A DNA stretch of 64,000 nt from Bacteroidales bacterium (GTDB lineage Bacteria > Bacteroidota > Bacteroidia > Bacteroidales > UBA932): positions 1 to 64,000 of the forward strand of contig JAMPAT010000007.1 in the NCBI GenBank assembly GCA_023667095.1, in the 5' to 3' direction. The translations under genes were made by a program, and so were the position numbers. The notes under the pieces are model-generated. The model was not told the DNA's origin and made no database searches. It saw only the letters and a list, made by a program, of their open reading frames with translations. Numbering within the stretch: the first letter of the stretch is position 1; each line of letters starts with the position of its first letter. Below are positions 9,458-19,277 of this stretch, piece after piece.

Positions 9458-12400
9458 ATGAAAAGATTATCATTGATCTTGACATCTGTGATGGCATTGG
9501 CGTTGTCCGTGTCCATCTATGCGGAGCCGATAAAGATTAAGGGAAAGGTTGCCGGTCCTGACGGACAGCCTGTCATCGGGGTCTTTGTCACAGTTTCCGG
9601 AGACACCTCCAACGGGGCAATCTCCGACATTGACGGGCTTTATGAGATAACCGTAGACAGCAATGCAAGCCTGGATTTCTCCTGCATGGGATATGAAAGC
9701 ATTACCGAGCAGGTGCGAGGAAGGTCTGTCATAGACGTTATGCTCAGGGAGGACTCCCAGCTTCTGGAGGAGATTGTCGTGGTCGGATACGGTACCCAGA
9801 AAAAGGCAAATGTGACCGGCTCTGTCTCGACGATTGACTTCGCAAAGGGAGTGGAGGGCCGTCCGGTGCTCAGCACTTCTGCCGCGCTTGCCGGAATGGC
9901 CCCGGGAATGTCCGTGCTTCAGACATCCGGACAGCCGGGAAACGAGAGCACAACAATCAGGATCAGGGGAGTGGGATCATTCACGTCAGGTTCGAGTGCA
10001 CCGCTTGTGCTTGTGGACGGCATCGAATGGAGCATGGACAATGTCAACCCTAACGATATCGAGTCCATATCCGTCCTGAAGGATGCTGCATCTACTGCAA
10101 TCTATGGAACGAGGGCAGCAAACGGAGTCATCCTTATCACGACCAAGAACGGTTCGGAGTCTAAGGCACGTGTAAGCTATTCCTACAAGGGTATCATCCA
10201 GATGCCTTACAACAACCTTGCATGGGTCTCCGACTATGCGCGATATATGGAGCTGTTCAACGAGGGATGTGACAATGCAGGTACTTCCCACCAGTTTTCC
10301 CAGACAAACATAGACCTGTGGAAAGCAGCTTCCCTGGACCCTTACGGCCTGAATGAGCATGGTGTACCCAACTATGTCGCCTATCCGAATACCGACTGGT
10401 TCAACGAGATTTTCGACAATGGCTATTCCCAGGAGCACAATGTGAGTATCTCAGGTGGCAGCAAGTCCATAAAATATCTCGTTTCTCTCGGATACCTCGA
10501 CAACCAGGGTGTAATGAACCGCTTTAACCTTGACTCCTCTTCACAGAAGGCCAATTTCAGGACAAACCTTGAAGCGGATGTCACGAAATGGTTCACAATA
10601 GGGACAAAGATATACGGCCAGTGGATGCAGGTCGGTACAGCCAATGTCGCCAACGGGTTCAAATATCTGTACATGACAACTCCCGGCATATACCCGGGCA
10701 GCGAAAACGCCTGGGGACGTCCTGCAAACAATGATGAAAGCCCTAATGTCAACAACATCCTCGGCCAGATGGCAGGCTCTGACGGAACAAAGCGTACATG
10801 GAGGGTAAACGGGACGGTCTACGCTAAAATAAGGCCTTACAAAGGAATAAGCATAGAGAGCACATTCAACTATGCCCCGACCTTTGCCGAGAACCATACA
10901 TGGTCTAGGGAAAATGGATACTGGGACTATGTCACAGACACGAGATATTCATCGTCAGATCTTTCCAAGGCAGTTGTGAACAACTCAATGTCGAGGAACT
11001 ACAGGATGTCAACAGACCTGCTGGCAAGGTATGACGGGACATTCGGGGACCATACCGTAGGGGTAATTGCCGGATATTCCGCAACATCATACAGGAGATG
11101 GGGCTGGGGAGTCAGCAAGCTCGGTGCAACAGACTGGACGCTTCATGATGGATCCACATTCGAGACACTCAACAATGCCTCCTATACCTCACTTGACGGA
11201 TACGGTCTAAGATCATATTTTGGCAGGGTAAACTATTCCTATAAGGACAGGTACCTTTTCGAGGCCAATCTCAGGGCTGACGGCTCGTCCCGTTTCGGTA
11301 CCAACACCCGTTTCGGGATATTCCCGTCTTTCTCGGCAGGCTGGAAAATCCATGAGGAGGAGTTCATGTCCGCTGCAAAGGGCTGGCTGTCATCGCTTAA
11401 GCTGAGGGCATCCTGGGGACAGACCGGAAACAACCTCGGAATCGGGAACTTCGCATGGCAGGCAACATACGCCTCGAAGAAGGTTACCATAGACGGGGCC
11501 AATGCCACCGGACTCTATATCGCATCCATGAGCAATATCAACCTCAAATGGGAGACAACAACGACCACGGACATAGGTATAGATGCAGGGTTCTTTGACA
11601 ACAGGCTTACTGCCGATATCGACTATTATTATAAGAACACGACAGATATCCTCTTTACTCCAAGTACCTACCTGACAATGGGAAATGTCTCCCAGGTGCC
11701 GTCGAACCTCGGCTCCATGTGGAACCAGGGCATCGAGATTGCCCTTAACTGGAAACATTCTGCAGGAAAGGATTTCTACTATTGGGCAGGCGTGAATTTC
11801 TCCTGCAACAGGAACAAGGTCACTTCATTCAAGGGACAGCTCGTGAAGGAATGGCAGAACGGCAGATATGTGAACAACCTTTCAGATGTATCAGAGAACT
11901 GGGCTTCACCTGGAAAACTCTGCGAGGGACATGCGATAGGCGAACACTATATGCTCAGCAGATACCGCGGAACGGGAAAAGGATATACCGGAGGTGCTGT
12001 GGATGTGAATGCAGGCCCTGTGGACGGAATGATACGTACAGAGGCGGACATGCAGTGGGCACGTGCCATGATTGAGTCCGGATACACTTTCCAGGGTGTG
12101 AAGAACCTCAGCCCTGACCAGCTGTGGTATGGTGATTTCATCTATGCTGACTCAAATGGTGACGGAAACTATGGAAACGAGGATGACAAGAATTTCAACG
12201 GGCATACATCAACCCCGTCATATAACCTTGGAATCAATCTCGGCTTTTCATGGAAAGGCCTTGATTTCAGCATGGTCTGGTCCGGAGCCTTCGACTATTG
12301 GATCTATTGGGCAACAGGGTATTACAATGCCTCTACAGTGACCTGGGGATATGGAATCAGCCGCAAGGTCGCGGATGACCATTATTTCTATAACCCGTCC

Positions 12401-12712
12401 AATCCAACAGATGCAAGGACAAATGTAGACGGTACATATCCGCGTCTGTACAAAGGTTCTGACAGGAACAGGGAGACCAATGACTTCTATGAGTACAAAG
12501 GGGACTACATGAAGCTGAAAAATGTGCAGATAGGCTACACTGTCCCTGAAAAATGGACAAAAAAATGCTTTGTCCAGCAGCTCCGGTTCTATGTCTCTGG
12601 TGAGAACCTTCTTACTATTACCAAATTCCCTGGAATGGATCCTGAGCTTGGCTCCACAATCGGCTACCCTCTCATGAGGCAGGTTTCCGTAGGTGCCCAG
12701 ATTACTTTTTAA
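9458..12712 (+). CDS. SusC-family TonB-dependent outer-membrane transporter
   Basis: The 1084-aa protein is the outer-membrane channel that imports the oligosaccharides captured by its SusD partner. A signal peptide (to about residue 22, SIYA) is followed by a carboxypeptidase-regulatory-like domain (IKGKVAGPDGQPVIGVFV). Next come the TonB-box region VVVGYGTQKKANVTGSVS near residue 108, a plug with PLVLVDGIEW and IESISVLKDAASTAIYG, and the large beta-barrel ending QVSVGAQITF, with a terminal aromatic residue as usual. It is the second gene of the operon, 2 nt after GH88 and 19 nt before susD. The ligand is not set by the sequence, but the neighbours (PL8, heparinase-type, GH88) point to unsaturated uronic-acid oligosaccharides. 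Confidence 0.95.
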   Translation: MKRLSLILTSVMALALSVSIYAEPIKIKGKVAGPDGQPVIGVFVTVSGDTSNGAISDIDGLYEITVDSNASLDFSCMGYESITEQVRGRSVIDVMLREDSQLLEEIVVVGYGTQKKANVTGSVSTIDFAKGVEGRPVLSTSAALAGMAPGMSVLQTSGQPGNESTTIRIRGVGSFTSGSSAPLVLVDGIEWSMDNVNPNDIESISVLKDAASTAIYGTRAANGVILITTKNGSESKARVSYSYKGIIQMPYNNLAWVSDYARYMELFNEGCDNAGTSHQFSQTNIDLWKAASLDPYGLNEHGVPNYVAYPNTDWFNEIFDNGYSQEHNVSISGGSKSIKYLVSLGYLDNQGVMNRFNLDSSSQKANFRTNLEADVTKWFTIGTKIYGQWMQVGTANVANGFKYLYMTTPGIYPGSENAWGRPANNDESPNVNNILGQMAGSDGTKRTWRVNGTVYAKIRPYKGISIESTFNYAPTFAENHTWSRENGYWDYVTDTRYSSSDLSKAVVNNSMSRNYRMSTDLLARYDGTFGDHTVGVIAGYSATSYRRWGWGVSKLGATDWTLHDGSTFETLNNASYTSLDGYGLRSYFGRVNYSYKDRYLFEANLRADGSSRFGTNTRFGIFPSFSAGWKIHEEEFMSAAKGWLSSLKLRASWGQTGNNLGIGNFAWQATYASKKVTIDGANATGLYIASMSNINLKWETTTTTDIGIDAGFFDNRLTADIDYYYKNTTDILFTPSTYLTMGNVSQVPSNLGSMWNQGIEIALNWKHSAGKDFYYWAGVNFSCNRNKVTSFKGQLVKEWQNGRYVNNLSDVSENWASPGKLCEGHAIGEHYMLSRYRGTGKGYTGGAVDVNAGPVDGMIRTEADMQWARAMIESGYTFQGVKNLSPDQLWYGDFIYADSNGDGNYGNEDDKNFNGHTSTPSYNLGINLGFSWKGLDFSMVWSGAFDYWIYWATGYYNASTVTWGYGISRKVADDHYFYNPSNPTDARTNVDGTYPRLYKGSDRNRETNDFYEYKGDYMKLKNVQIGYTVPEKWTKKCFVQQLRFYVSGENLLTITKFPGMDPELGSTIGYPLMRQVSVGAQITF

Positions 12713-12731
12713 CGAATAGGAGGAACAAAGT

Positions 12732-14594
12732 ATGAAGACAAACAGAATATTTACCGCTTTCCTTGCTGTAATTGGTCTTGTGTCCTGCAAGGATATGCTG
12801 AATATCGCCCCTGCAAACCAGATTGCCAGCGAGAACATGTGGAGTAACGAGAGCCTTGCGGACAAGGGAATGGCCGGGCTTTATGTGAATTTCTACAGGG
12901 AGGACCTGAGCAGGACACAGCTCCGCTACAATGATTTTACCGGAATCAACCGCCAGGGATGGATGGGAATGGAGTTCATGTGTGACATGACAGTGGACAA
13001 TTATCCGCTCATGGCCCTGGCAGATGCCACAAAGGATGCGACCGAGTTCATCGTCTGGTATGAATGGAAATGGGCCTATACCTCAATCCACCAGATAAAT
13101 GATGCCTTGGCCAATCTCCACAAGGCTGGACTCAGGACAGATAAATATGAAAGGTATATGTGTGAGGCCAAGTTCCTGAGGGCATGGTTCTACTCCCGTC
13201 TGAACCGCATCTACGGCGGTATGCCGAGTGGAGGGCCTGCGGGATATGTCCCTGGTGGAGTGCCGCTCTACCTTGAAGTCATTTCTCAGGAACAGTGTAC
13301 CCGTAGCCAGTCCTCAGCCGGGGAAGTATGGAAAGCGGTCATAAAGGACTTGGATGACTGCATAGGCTGTGCGAATTTCCCTGACAACACCCTTACTGCC
13401 AACTATGGCCGTCCGTCAAAGGGAGCTGCATACGCATTGAGGGGAATGGCATATATGTATCTTGAAGACTATAAGGCTGCTGCGGAGGATTTTGAAAAGG
13501 TCTCCCAGTGCGGCTACGGACTCTGGCAGGGGAAGTATATTGACTTCTTCAGGTATGAGAACGAAAAGGACCACGAGATGATTTTCCCTCTGCAGTTCGG
13601 TGAGGACACAGGGTATTGCGACAACCTGCAGCTTCTCCTCGGAGGCCGTGACACATGGAACGGATGGTCCAATGTGCGCCCTTCTTCCGATTTTGTGGAC
13701 TATTTCCAGAATGCGGACGGCACGGAGTTCAAATGGAGCGAGGTTCCCGGCCTGGAGGACTGGGACATGCTTGAACCGTACCAGCGCGAGGTATTCTTCC
13801 TCAGGGACGGCTACAGGTCCAGGAAATGGACAGATGCCCAGAAGAGTACCTTCGATGAAAGGATTGCAAAGATAGGGCAGGACATCTTCGACAGATACTA
13901 TCTTGACGAAGGGAATGAAGCAAGGATAAGGAAGGCATACGACAACCGGGATCCGCGCCTGAAAGATATTGTGCTGGTGCCGTATGACCCGTATGATACA
14001 TTCAAGGATGCCTCGGACAATGGTGGAAAGATACAGTACGGCAAGGAATTGCGCTGGCCTTTCCTGAATGAGGGCGATGACGGAGGTGACTACTATATCG
14101 GCAGCTTCAACAACAAGTACCAATTCAAGAAATACTCATACAACCGCCCGGAAGACCTGATTGACCGTCTCCGCTGCCAGACAGACTGGCCGCTCATAAG
14201 GTACACAGATGTCGCCCTTTTGCTCGCCGAATGCCATGTCCAGAATGACAGGATAGGGGATGCCATGGCGATTGTGAATGACATCCGTTCCCGTGTCGGG
14301 ATGCCTGCTGCATCGGCTGGGTCAAAGGCGGAAGCTATGGAGGCAGTACGTTATGAGAGGAGGATAGAGCTTTGCCTTGAAGGCCATGACTGGTTCGATG
14401 AATGGAGATGGGGAACCTGCAAGGATATGAAATTCCAGGGAAGGGATACGTATGGAGGACAGTCATGGTGGAAAGAGTGGGAAGGCTTTGACTACAACTG
14501 GTACTACACAGCAGACATGTATCCATGGGCTGCCCCTTCATCGGAATGCCAGAGAAACCCGAATATGGTAAAGAAGGCCGGCTGGTCATATTAG
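12732..14594 (+). CDS. SusD/RagB-family glycan-binding lipoprotein
   Basis: The 620-aa surface lipoprotein forms the lid of the SusC channel. It starts MKTNRIFTAFLAVIGLVSC with lipidation at C19 followed by KDMLN. The TPR-like SusD fold is shown by YEWKWAYTSIHQINDALANL, CEAKFLRAWFYSRL near residue 140, and the C-terminal VRYERRIELCLEGHDWFDEWRWG. The end is rich in Trp and Tyr, as in SusD proteins. It lies directly behind susC and before the heparinase-type lipoprotein. It is somewhat longer than common SusDs (about 500-600 aa). Confidence 0.95.
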   Translation: MKTNRIFTAFLAVIGLVSCKDMLNIAPANQIASENMWSNESLADKGMAGLYVNFYREDLSRTQLRYNDFTGINRQGWMGMEFMCDMTVDNYPLMALADATKDATEFIVWYEWKWAYTSIHQINDALANLHKAGLRTDKYERYMCEAKFLRAWFYSRLNRIYGGMPSGGPAGYVPGGVPLYLEVISQEQCTRSQSSAGEVWKAVIKDLDDCIGCANFPDNTLTANYGRPSKGAAYALRGMAYMYLEDYKAAAEDFEKVSQCGYGLWQGKYIDFFRYENEKDHEMIFPLQFGEDTGYCDNLQLLLGGRDTWNGWSNVRPSSDFVDYFQNADGTEFKWSEVPGLEDWDMLEPYQREVFFLRDGYRSRKWTDAQKSTFDERIAKIGQDIFDRYYLDEGNEARIRKAYDNRDPRLKDIVLVPYDPYDTFKDASDNGGKIQYGKELRWPFLNEGDDGGDYYIGSFNNKYQFKKYSYNRPEDLIDRLRCQTDWPLIRYTDVALLLAECHVQNDRIGDAMAIVNDIRSRVGMPAASAGSKAEAMEAVRYERRIELCLEGHDWFDEWRWGTCKDMKFQGRDTYGGQSWWKEWEGFDYNWYYTADMYPWAAPSSECQRNPNMVKKAGWSY

Positions 14595-14640
14595 TGCCCC
14601 GGCAGGCTCAGGAATAGTTTATTTGAAAAACAGATTCATC

Positions 14641-16575
14641 ATGAAGTTAAGGATATTGATATTGTCTGTACTGCCTCTGCTTTCACTTGGAGGCTGTACG
14701 GAAGAGGAATTCCCGGTGTTCTGGCCGGGAGACAGCAAACCTGTGGAGGAAGGGCCGGGGACAGGCCCTGTAACCCCTCCTGACATACCTGCGGCTGAGC
14801 CGGACTGGTCACGCCTTACAGCATCTGCACATCCGAGAATCATCTTTACCGATGCAGATTTCTCCGGATTGGCAGGCTCGGTCGAGTCAAACCCTGTGCT
14901 CTCGTCCATCCACAGCAAGATTATGGCGGTAGCCCTCCGTACTGTCGGTGCTGCTGACCTGGAAAGGGTGCTTGTAGGCAAAAGGCTGCTTGACAAGAGC
15001 CGTGAGGCCGAGCAGAGAATCATTGCCTGTGCATACGCCTACAAAGTTACTGGAGAGGCGAAATATCTTGCCCAGGCGGAGCATGACATTGTTACTGTCT
15101 GCAATTTCACAGACTGGAATGCAAAGAGCCATTATCTTGATGTCGGAGAGATGGCAGCAGGTGTCGGCCTTGGATATGACTGGCTCTACAATGACCTGCA
15201 GGCCTCTACAAAGGATCTTGCAATGAAGGCCTTGAATGACTTTGCATTTACCACTGCAATCAACAAGGTGTGGAATACCAACTTCTATTCAGCTGTAAAC
15301 AACTGGAACCAGGTCTGCAACGGAGGGCTTGTCTGTGCTGCGCTTGCAGTATATGAAAGCAATCCGGAGACAGCCAGGACAATAATAGAAAAGGCTATAG
15401 AGAGCAACCTCCCTGCTATGCAGGAGATGTATTCACCGGACGGAAATTATCCGGAAGGATATTCCTACTGGAACTATGGCACAATCTACGAGGCACTTAT
15501 GCTTACCGCGCTGGAGACTGCCACCGGCTCTGATGCAGGACTTTCCGCTGTGGAGGGATTCGCTAAGACAGGAAAATACATGCTTTTCATGGAGACCCCT
15601 CTTAAGCAGTGCTTCAACTACTCCGACAGTGCACCGGCGGTTACCCCGTGCTTTCCTCAGTGGTATTTTGCCTGGAAGTTCAATGACCTATCGTTGCTCG
15701 CCGTAGAGAAGGACCGTATGGACAGCTATGGCTCGGCTTCCGAAGTGCGCCTCCTGCCGCTTGTTGCATATTATGCCTACAGGATGTCAATAGCATCACT
15801 GGATGATATACCTGTGCCTTCAGAGTCAATCTTCAGGGGAGAGGGGGCAACCCCTGTAGTGCTTATCCATGACAACTGGAAGAATGACATGACGGACAAG
15901 TTCCTTGGCATCAAGGCCGGAAAGGCGAACACAAGCCATGGACACATGGATGCCGGCAGCTTTGTCTATGATGCCTTCGGTGTGCGCTGGTCTGCAGATC
16001 TTGGCCTCCAGAGCTATGCTACTCTTGAACCATACATAAATCTCTGGAACATGAATGATGGTTCGGAACGCTGGGGCTCATTCCGCTACAACAACTTCAA
16101 CCACAGCACAATCACCGTCAACGATGCCTACCACAAGGTTGCAGGTGCAGCTGTGATAAAGGGTATTGTGAATGCTGACGGGCAGAAAGGTGCAACCGTG
16201 GACATTACCGCTCCACTCGCATCTGAGGTAGCTTCAGCAGAGAGGACAATATATATGGAAGGTGATGACCTGATAATAAGGGATGACATCACTGCCCAGT
16301 CCGGCAAGTCTGCAAAGGTACGCTGGACAATGGTAACCCTTGCAGAGCCGACAATAGAATATGGTGCAGTCACCCTCAGGAGCAAGACAGGCAAGTATAT
16401 GTACCTGAAGACATCTTCTTCGACAGGCCACAAGCCGGCCCTGAAGACATGGAGCACAGTAAGTGCCAACTCCTATGATGCTTCCAATGCCGGATACTAT
16501 GAATGCGGATATGAAGTGACTGTTGCCGCAGGTGCAAGTGCGACAATTACAGTAAGGCTGACTCCAGAGGAATAG
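14641..16575 (+). CDS. heparinase II/III-family polysaccharide lyase, lipoprotein
   Basis: A 644-aa lipoprotein (MKLRILILSVLPLLSLGGC, C19) with a proline-rich linker and then a heparinase II/III-type lyase. The (alpha/alpha) toroid shows HPRIIFTDADFSGL, DWNAKSHYLDVGEM and SAVNNWNQVCNGG; the beta part shows TSHGHMDAGSFVYDAFGVRW and HSTITVNDAYHKV. The histidines and tyrosines of these motifs are the expected catalytic region. It is a paralogue of the C-terminal half of the 4210-8046 protein. The family contains lyases for heparin/heparan, hyaluronan and alginate, so the substrate stays open. The TTG at 14623 gives a longer frame, but the ATG at 14641 begins a clean lipoprotein signal. It is co-directional with susCD, 46 nt after susD. 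Confidence 0.85.
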   Translation: MKLRILILSVLPLLSLGGCTEEEFPVFWPGDSKPVEEGPGTGPVTPPDIPAAEPDWSRLTASAHPRIIFTDADFSGLAGSVESNPVLSSIHSKIMAVALRTVGAADLERVLVGKRLLDKSREAEQRIIACAYAYKVTGEAKYLAQAEHDIVTVCNFTDWNAKSHYLDVGEMAAGVGLGYDWLYNDLQASTKDLAMKALNDFAFTTAINKVWNTNFYSAVNNWNQVCNGGLVCAALAVYESNPETARTIIEKAIESNLPAMQEMYSPDGNYPEGYSYWNYGTIYEALMLTALETATGSDAGLSAVEGFAKTGKYMLFMETPLKQCFNYSDSAPAVTPCFPQWYFAWKFNDLSLLAVEKDRMDSYGSASEVRLLPLVAYYAYRMSIASLDDIPVPSESIFRGEGATPVVLIHDNWKNDMTDKFLGIKAGKANTSHGHMDAGSFVYDAFGVRWSADLGLQSYATLEPYINLWNMNDGSERWGSFRYNNFNHSTITVNDAYHKVAGAAVIKGIVNADGQKGATVDITAPLASEVASAERTIYMEGDDLIIRDDITAQSGKSAKVRWTMVTLAEPTIEYGAVTLRSKTGKYMYLKTSSSTGHKPALKTWSTVSANSYDASNAGYYECGYEVTVAAGASATITVRLTPEE

Positions 16576-16628
16576 TACTTCATGAAGAACAGATAGTAAG
16601 CATATTTAATAACCCAAAATCAAGAAAG

Positions 16629-17081
16629 ATGAAAAAGACTTTACTAATGATTGCAGCCTTTTCTGCTTTGATGCTGGCAGGATGCAAGAAACCGGCTGAG
16701 ACGGAAGAACCGATAAAGGTCTCTCTCGAAGTGACGGAAATCCAGGACAATTGTGCCACAGTCAAGGTACAGCTGACATCAGGGAAATTCTATGGGGCAA
16801 AACTCGTGGAAATGGTAAATGTGGACGACGTTACAGTCGACTATACCAGCGACATCCAGCTTGTCAATTATGTACAGGCCAACGGAACAGACATTGAACT
16901 TCCGTACGAAAACACTCTTACAGGGGTCAAGATTGGACAGGACAAGCTGACGGCCATAATCGTATTTGACAACACGGGACGTGCATCTGTGGCCGAAAAG
17001 GTTGTATGGACACCTGCCGGGCTTCCTGCCGGCTGGAGCACGGAGAACAATCCTGGAGAACTCACTGAAATTATATGGTAA
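16629..17081 (+). CDS. small lipoprotein of the polysaccharide locus, unknown function
   Basis: I do not recognise a named family. The 150-aa protein has a lipoprotein signal MKKTLLMIAAFSALMLAGC (C19), then KKPAETEEP as a linker. The remaining 120 residues alternate in a beta-rich pattern (VSLEVTEIQDNCATVKVQL, then TAIIVFDNTGRASVAEKVVW), which suggests one immunoglobulin/fibronectin-III-like domain. It lies between the heparinase-type lipoprotein and the FISUMP lipoprotein, in the slot where surface glycan-binding proteins of such loci are often found. A binding or spacer role is inferred from position only. Confidence 0.7.
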   Translation: MKKTLLMIAAFSALMLAGCKKPAETEEPIKVSLEVTEIQDNCATVKVQLTSGKFYGAKLVEMVNVDDVTVDYTSDIQLVNYVQANGTDIELPYENTLTGVKIGQDKLTAIIVFDNTGRASVAEKVVWTPAGLPAGWSTENNPGELTEIIW

Positions 17082-17101
17082 CCAATCAAGACACAACGGA
17101 T

Positions 17102-19162
17102 ATGAAAAAGATATTATATGCAGCAGGAGCAATGATGATGGCCATGGCAGCCGTATCTTGCTCTGTGGATGAGAACAAGCTTGAACAGCCAGGCCTTGTA
17201 AAGGACGGTGCAAGGCTCTGCCTTTCAGGTGAAGCTTTCATGGGGACCAAGGTCTCCATCGGAGAAAAGGACTCCGGGGTATATCCGCTCCTCTGGGGGA
17301 TTGGAGATGTGATTTCCATCTCATCGAGGGACACCTCCGCTACAGGTGCAATCGTAGACGAGAGGGCAGAGCTGTTCGAGGAGACAGCCGGTCTTTCAAG
17401 CGGAGTCTTCCAGACCTACAACGAAGTCTCCCTGGACAAGTCCGGTGACATCGTGGTCGTCTATCCTGGAACTTCTGTCACCTATGGTGACGGCAAGCTC
17501 AGGAGAAATCTCCCGGAGGCCCAGGAACAGCGTTCTGCAGGTTCCAGCATACATGTCGGCAACTATGCCCTTTCATATGCTGAGGCAACCCTTGAGGCAG
17601 GCCAGAAGGAGGATGTGAAATTCACCCTCAGCCAGAAGACAGCGTTTGTCAAGCTGATGCTCTCGACATCTGAGTATTCAAGCCTTGACCTTGTCGGGGC
17701 ACAGCTCTATTCTCCAGGGAGCAAGCTTTGTGGAGACCTTGTCTATGACATTGACAGCAAGACACTGTCTGTGGACAATGCAAAGGAGAGTGTCGGTGCA
17801 AAGTTCAGGTCACCTGTCAAATTCGACGGTGTAAAGGAACTTTATTTCACCGCTGCTCCGGCTGACTTGACCGGAAAGGATACATATGTCGTCATTACGA
17901 TGTCCGATGAGGCCAGGACAGTTACAATCCCTGCAAAAGTCACTGGAGGCAAGCTCCAGGAGGGATGCCTCACTGTCATTACCGTAAGCGATATAAGTGC
18001 TGCCACCAACGGGTGCAAATGGTTTGAGCCTGTCGAGACAAGGTACATCGCCAACTATGGTGCGGGATGGTCATACGGAGCATCCAATACTATACTGATG
18101 ACAGAGGACAGCGAGCCGGTGTACTTTGATTTCAAGGCACGCGGAAGCTTTATCGGCGCAAAGGAGCCGAAGAAGATAAAGCTCTTCTACGGAAGTGACA
18201 TGAACGCTGCACACAGGACATTCATACAGATTAACGGAACTCCAGGACATGACGGTTCGGACTATGTAACATTTGACCTTGATGACAATTATGCTGCGAC
18301 AATCAAGGCCAACAAGACAGCCTATCCCGGATATATGGCTGCCCTGCTCGTACTTGATGCAAATGACCAGACCATATGGGGTACAAACATCTGGTACACA
18401 CCAGAGGTGAATGAGCTGCAGTACAAGAACGGACGGGTCCTTGACAGGAACCTTGGAACCGGAAATACCGGAGACTTCAACAACTGGTGGGCAAACGGGA
18501 GCCATTTCCAGTGGGGGCGTCCTTTCGCCTTCGGATGGGCAGCTGCAACAAGGACTACCGCGCCATGCAGCAATGTGACATCTTTGTCTGTTTCCGCTGA
18601 GCATCCATATTGCTTCTATTATTACAAGGGTGTAACCCCGTCTATAAATGACTGGTACTATGGAAACGGTACAGGCTCAAGGGAGAACTGCATAGATGAC
18701 CTCTGGGGAAATCCTAACATGACAACAGACAAGAATTGCGGAACAGCAGGGACAAAGTCAATATATGACCCATGTCCTAAGGGATATATGGTTGTATCTC
18801 CTGCTATCCTTGACGAAGTGGAAAGCAATTTTGAGATAGGTTCTGCAATGAACGGAAATACAGAATACCGTTTTGTGAAATATTGCTATGACGGCACGAA
18901 CTACGATAGCTGGGCATTTGCCCGCTACCGTAACGGCAATGATGCCGGAGGCCCGGCAAGCAATAACATAAGGATTGCAGCCTACTGGTCAAATTCAACG
19001 GTAACCAGCTATGAAGGCACTTCTAAGGATGCTCGCTGCATGTTCTTCGATGCAGGAAATCCGGATGGAGGAGTAGAGGGGATCACCGGACCTTCAAAAT
19101 ACAGCAACGGACGTTCTGCCGGCTTCGCTGTACGTTGCATGAAAGACACAGAAAACAGGTAG
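17102..19162 (+). CDS. fimbrillin-like/FISUMP surface lipoprotein
   Basis: The 686-aa protein starts MKKILYAAGAMMMAMAAVSC with lipidation at C20. The N-terminal half resembles fimbrillin/Mfa-type Bacteroidetes surface proteins (GEAFMGTKVSIGEKD, WGIGDVISISS, a series of beta strands and LSQKTAFVKLMLS). The C-terminal part carries the FISUMP-type pattern: GRVLDRNLGTGNTGDF, HFQWGRPFAFGW, IYDPCPKGYMVVS and a terminal SAGFAVRCMKD. Such proteins are surface adhesins or binding proteins; in this locus it probably serves as the surface glycan-binding protein. The frame is open from 17075, overlapping the previous gene, but the ATG at 17102 begins the signal peptide. Confidence 0.75.
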   Translation: MKKILYAAGAMMMAMAAVSCSVDENKLEQPGLVKDGARLCLSGEAFMGTKVSIGEKDSGVYPLLWGIGDVISISSRDTSATGAIVDERAELFEETAGLSSGVFQTYNEVSLDKSGDIVVVYPGTSVTYGDGKLRRNLPEAQEQRSAGSSIHVGNYALSYAEATLEAGQKEDVKFTLSQKTAFVKLMLSTSEYSSLDLVGAQLYSPGSKLCGDLVYDIDSKTLSVDNAKESVGAKFRSPVKFDGVKELYFTAAPADLTGKDTYVVITMSDEARTVTIPAKVTGGKLQEGCLTVITVSDISAATNGCKWFEPVETRYIANYGAGWSYGASNTILMTEDSEPVYFDFKARGSFIGAKEPKKIKLFYGSDMNAAHRTFIQINGTPGHDGSDYVTFDLDDNYAATIKANKTAYPGYMAALLVLDANDQTIWGTNIWYTPEVNELQYKNGRVLDRNLGTGNTGDFNNWWANGSHFQWGRPFAFGWAAATRTTAPCSNVTSLSVSAEHPYCFYYYKGVTPSINDWYYGNGTGSRENCIDDLWGNPNMTTDKNCGTAGTKSIYDPCPKGYMVVSPAILDEVESNFEIGSAMNGNTEYRFVKYCYDGTNYDSWAFARYRNGNDAGGPASNNIRIAAYWSNSTVTSYEGTSKDARCMFFDAGNPDGGVEGITGPSKYSNGRSAGFAVRCMKDTENR

Positions 19163-19277
19163 GAATACAGTGTAGTGTGTACAGGGGCTTGACTAATGAA
19201 AAAATTTAGCAAGTCCCTTTTCTTGTATTTTCTGTTCGCGGACCCTGAAATATTCCGTACTTTTATCCTCCAGAACA

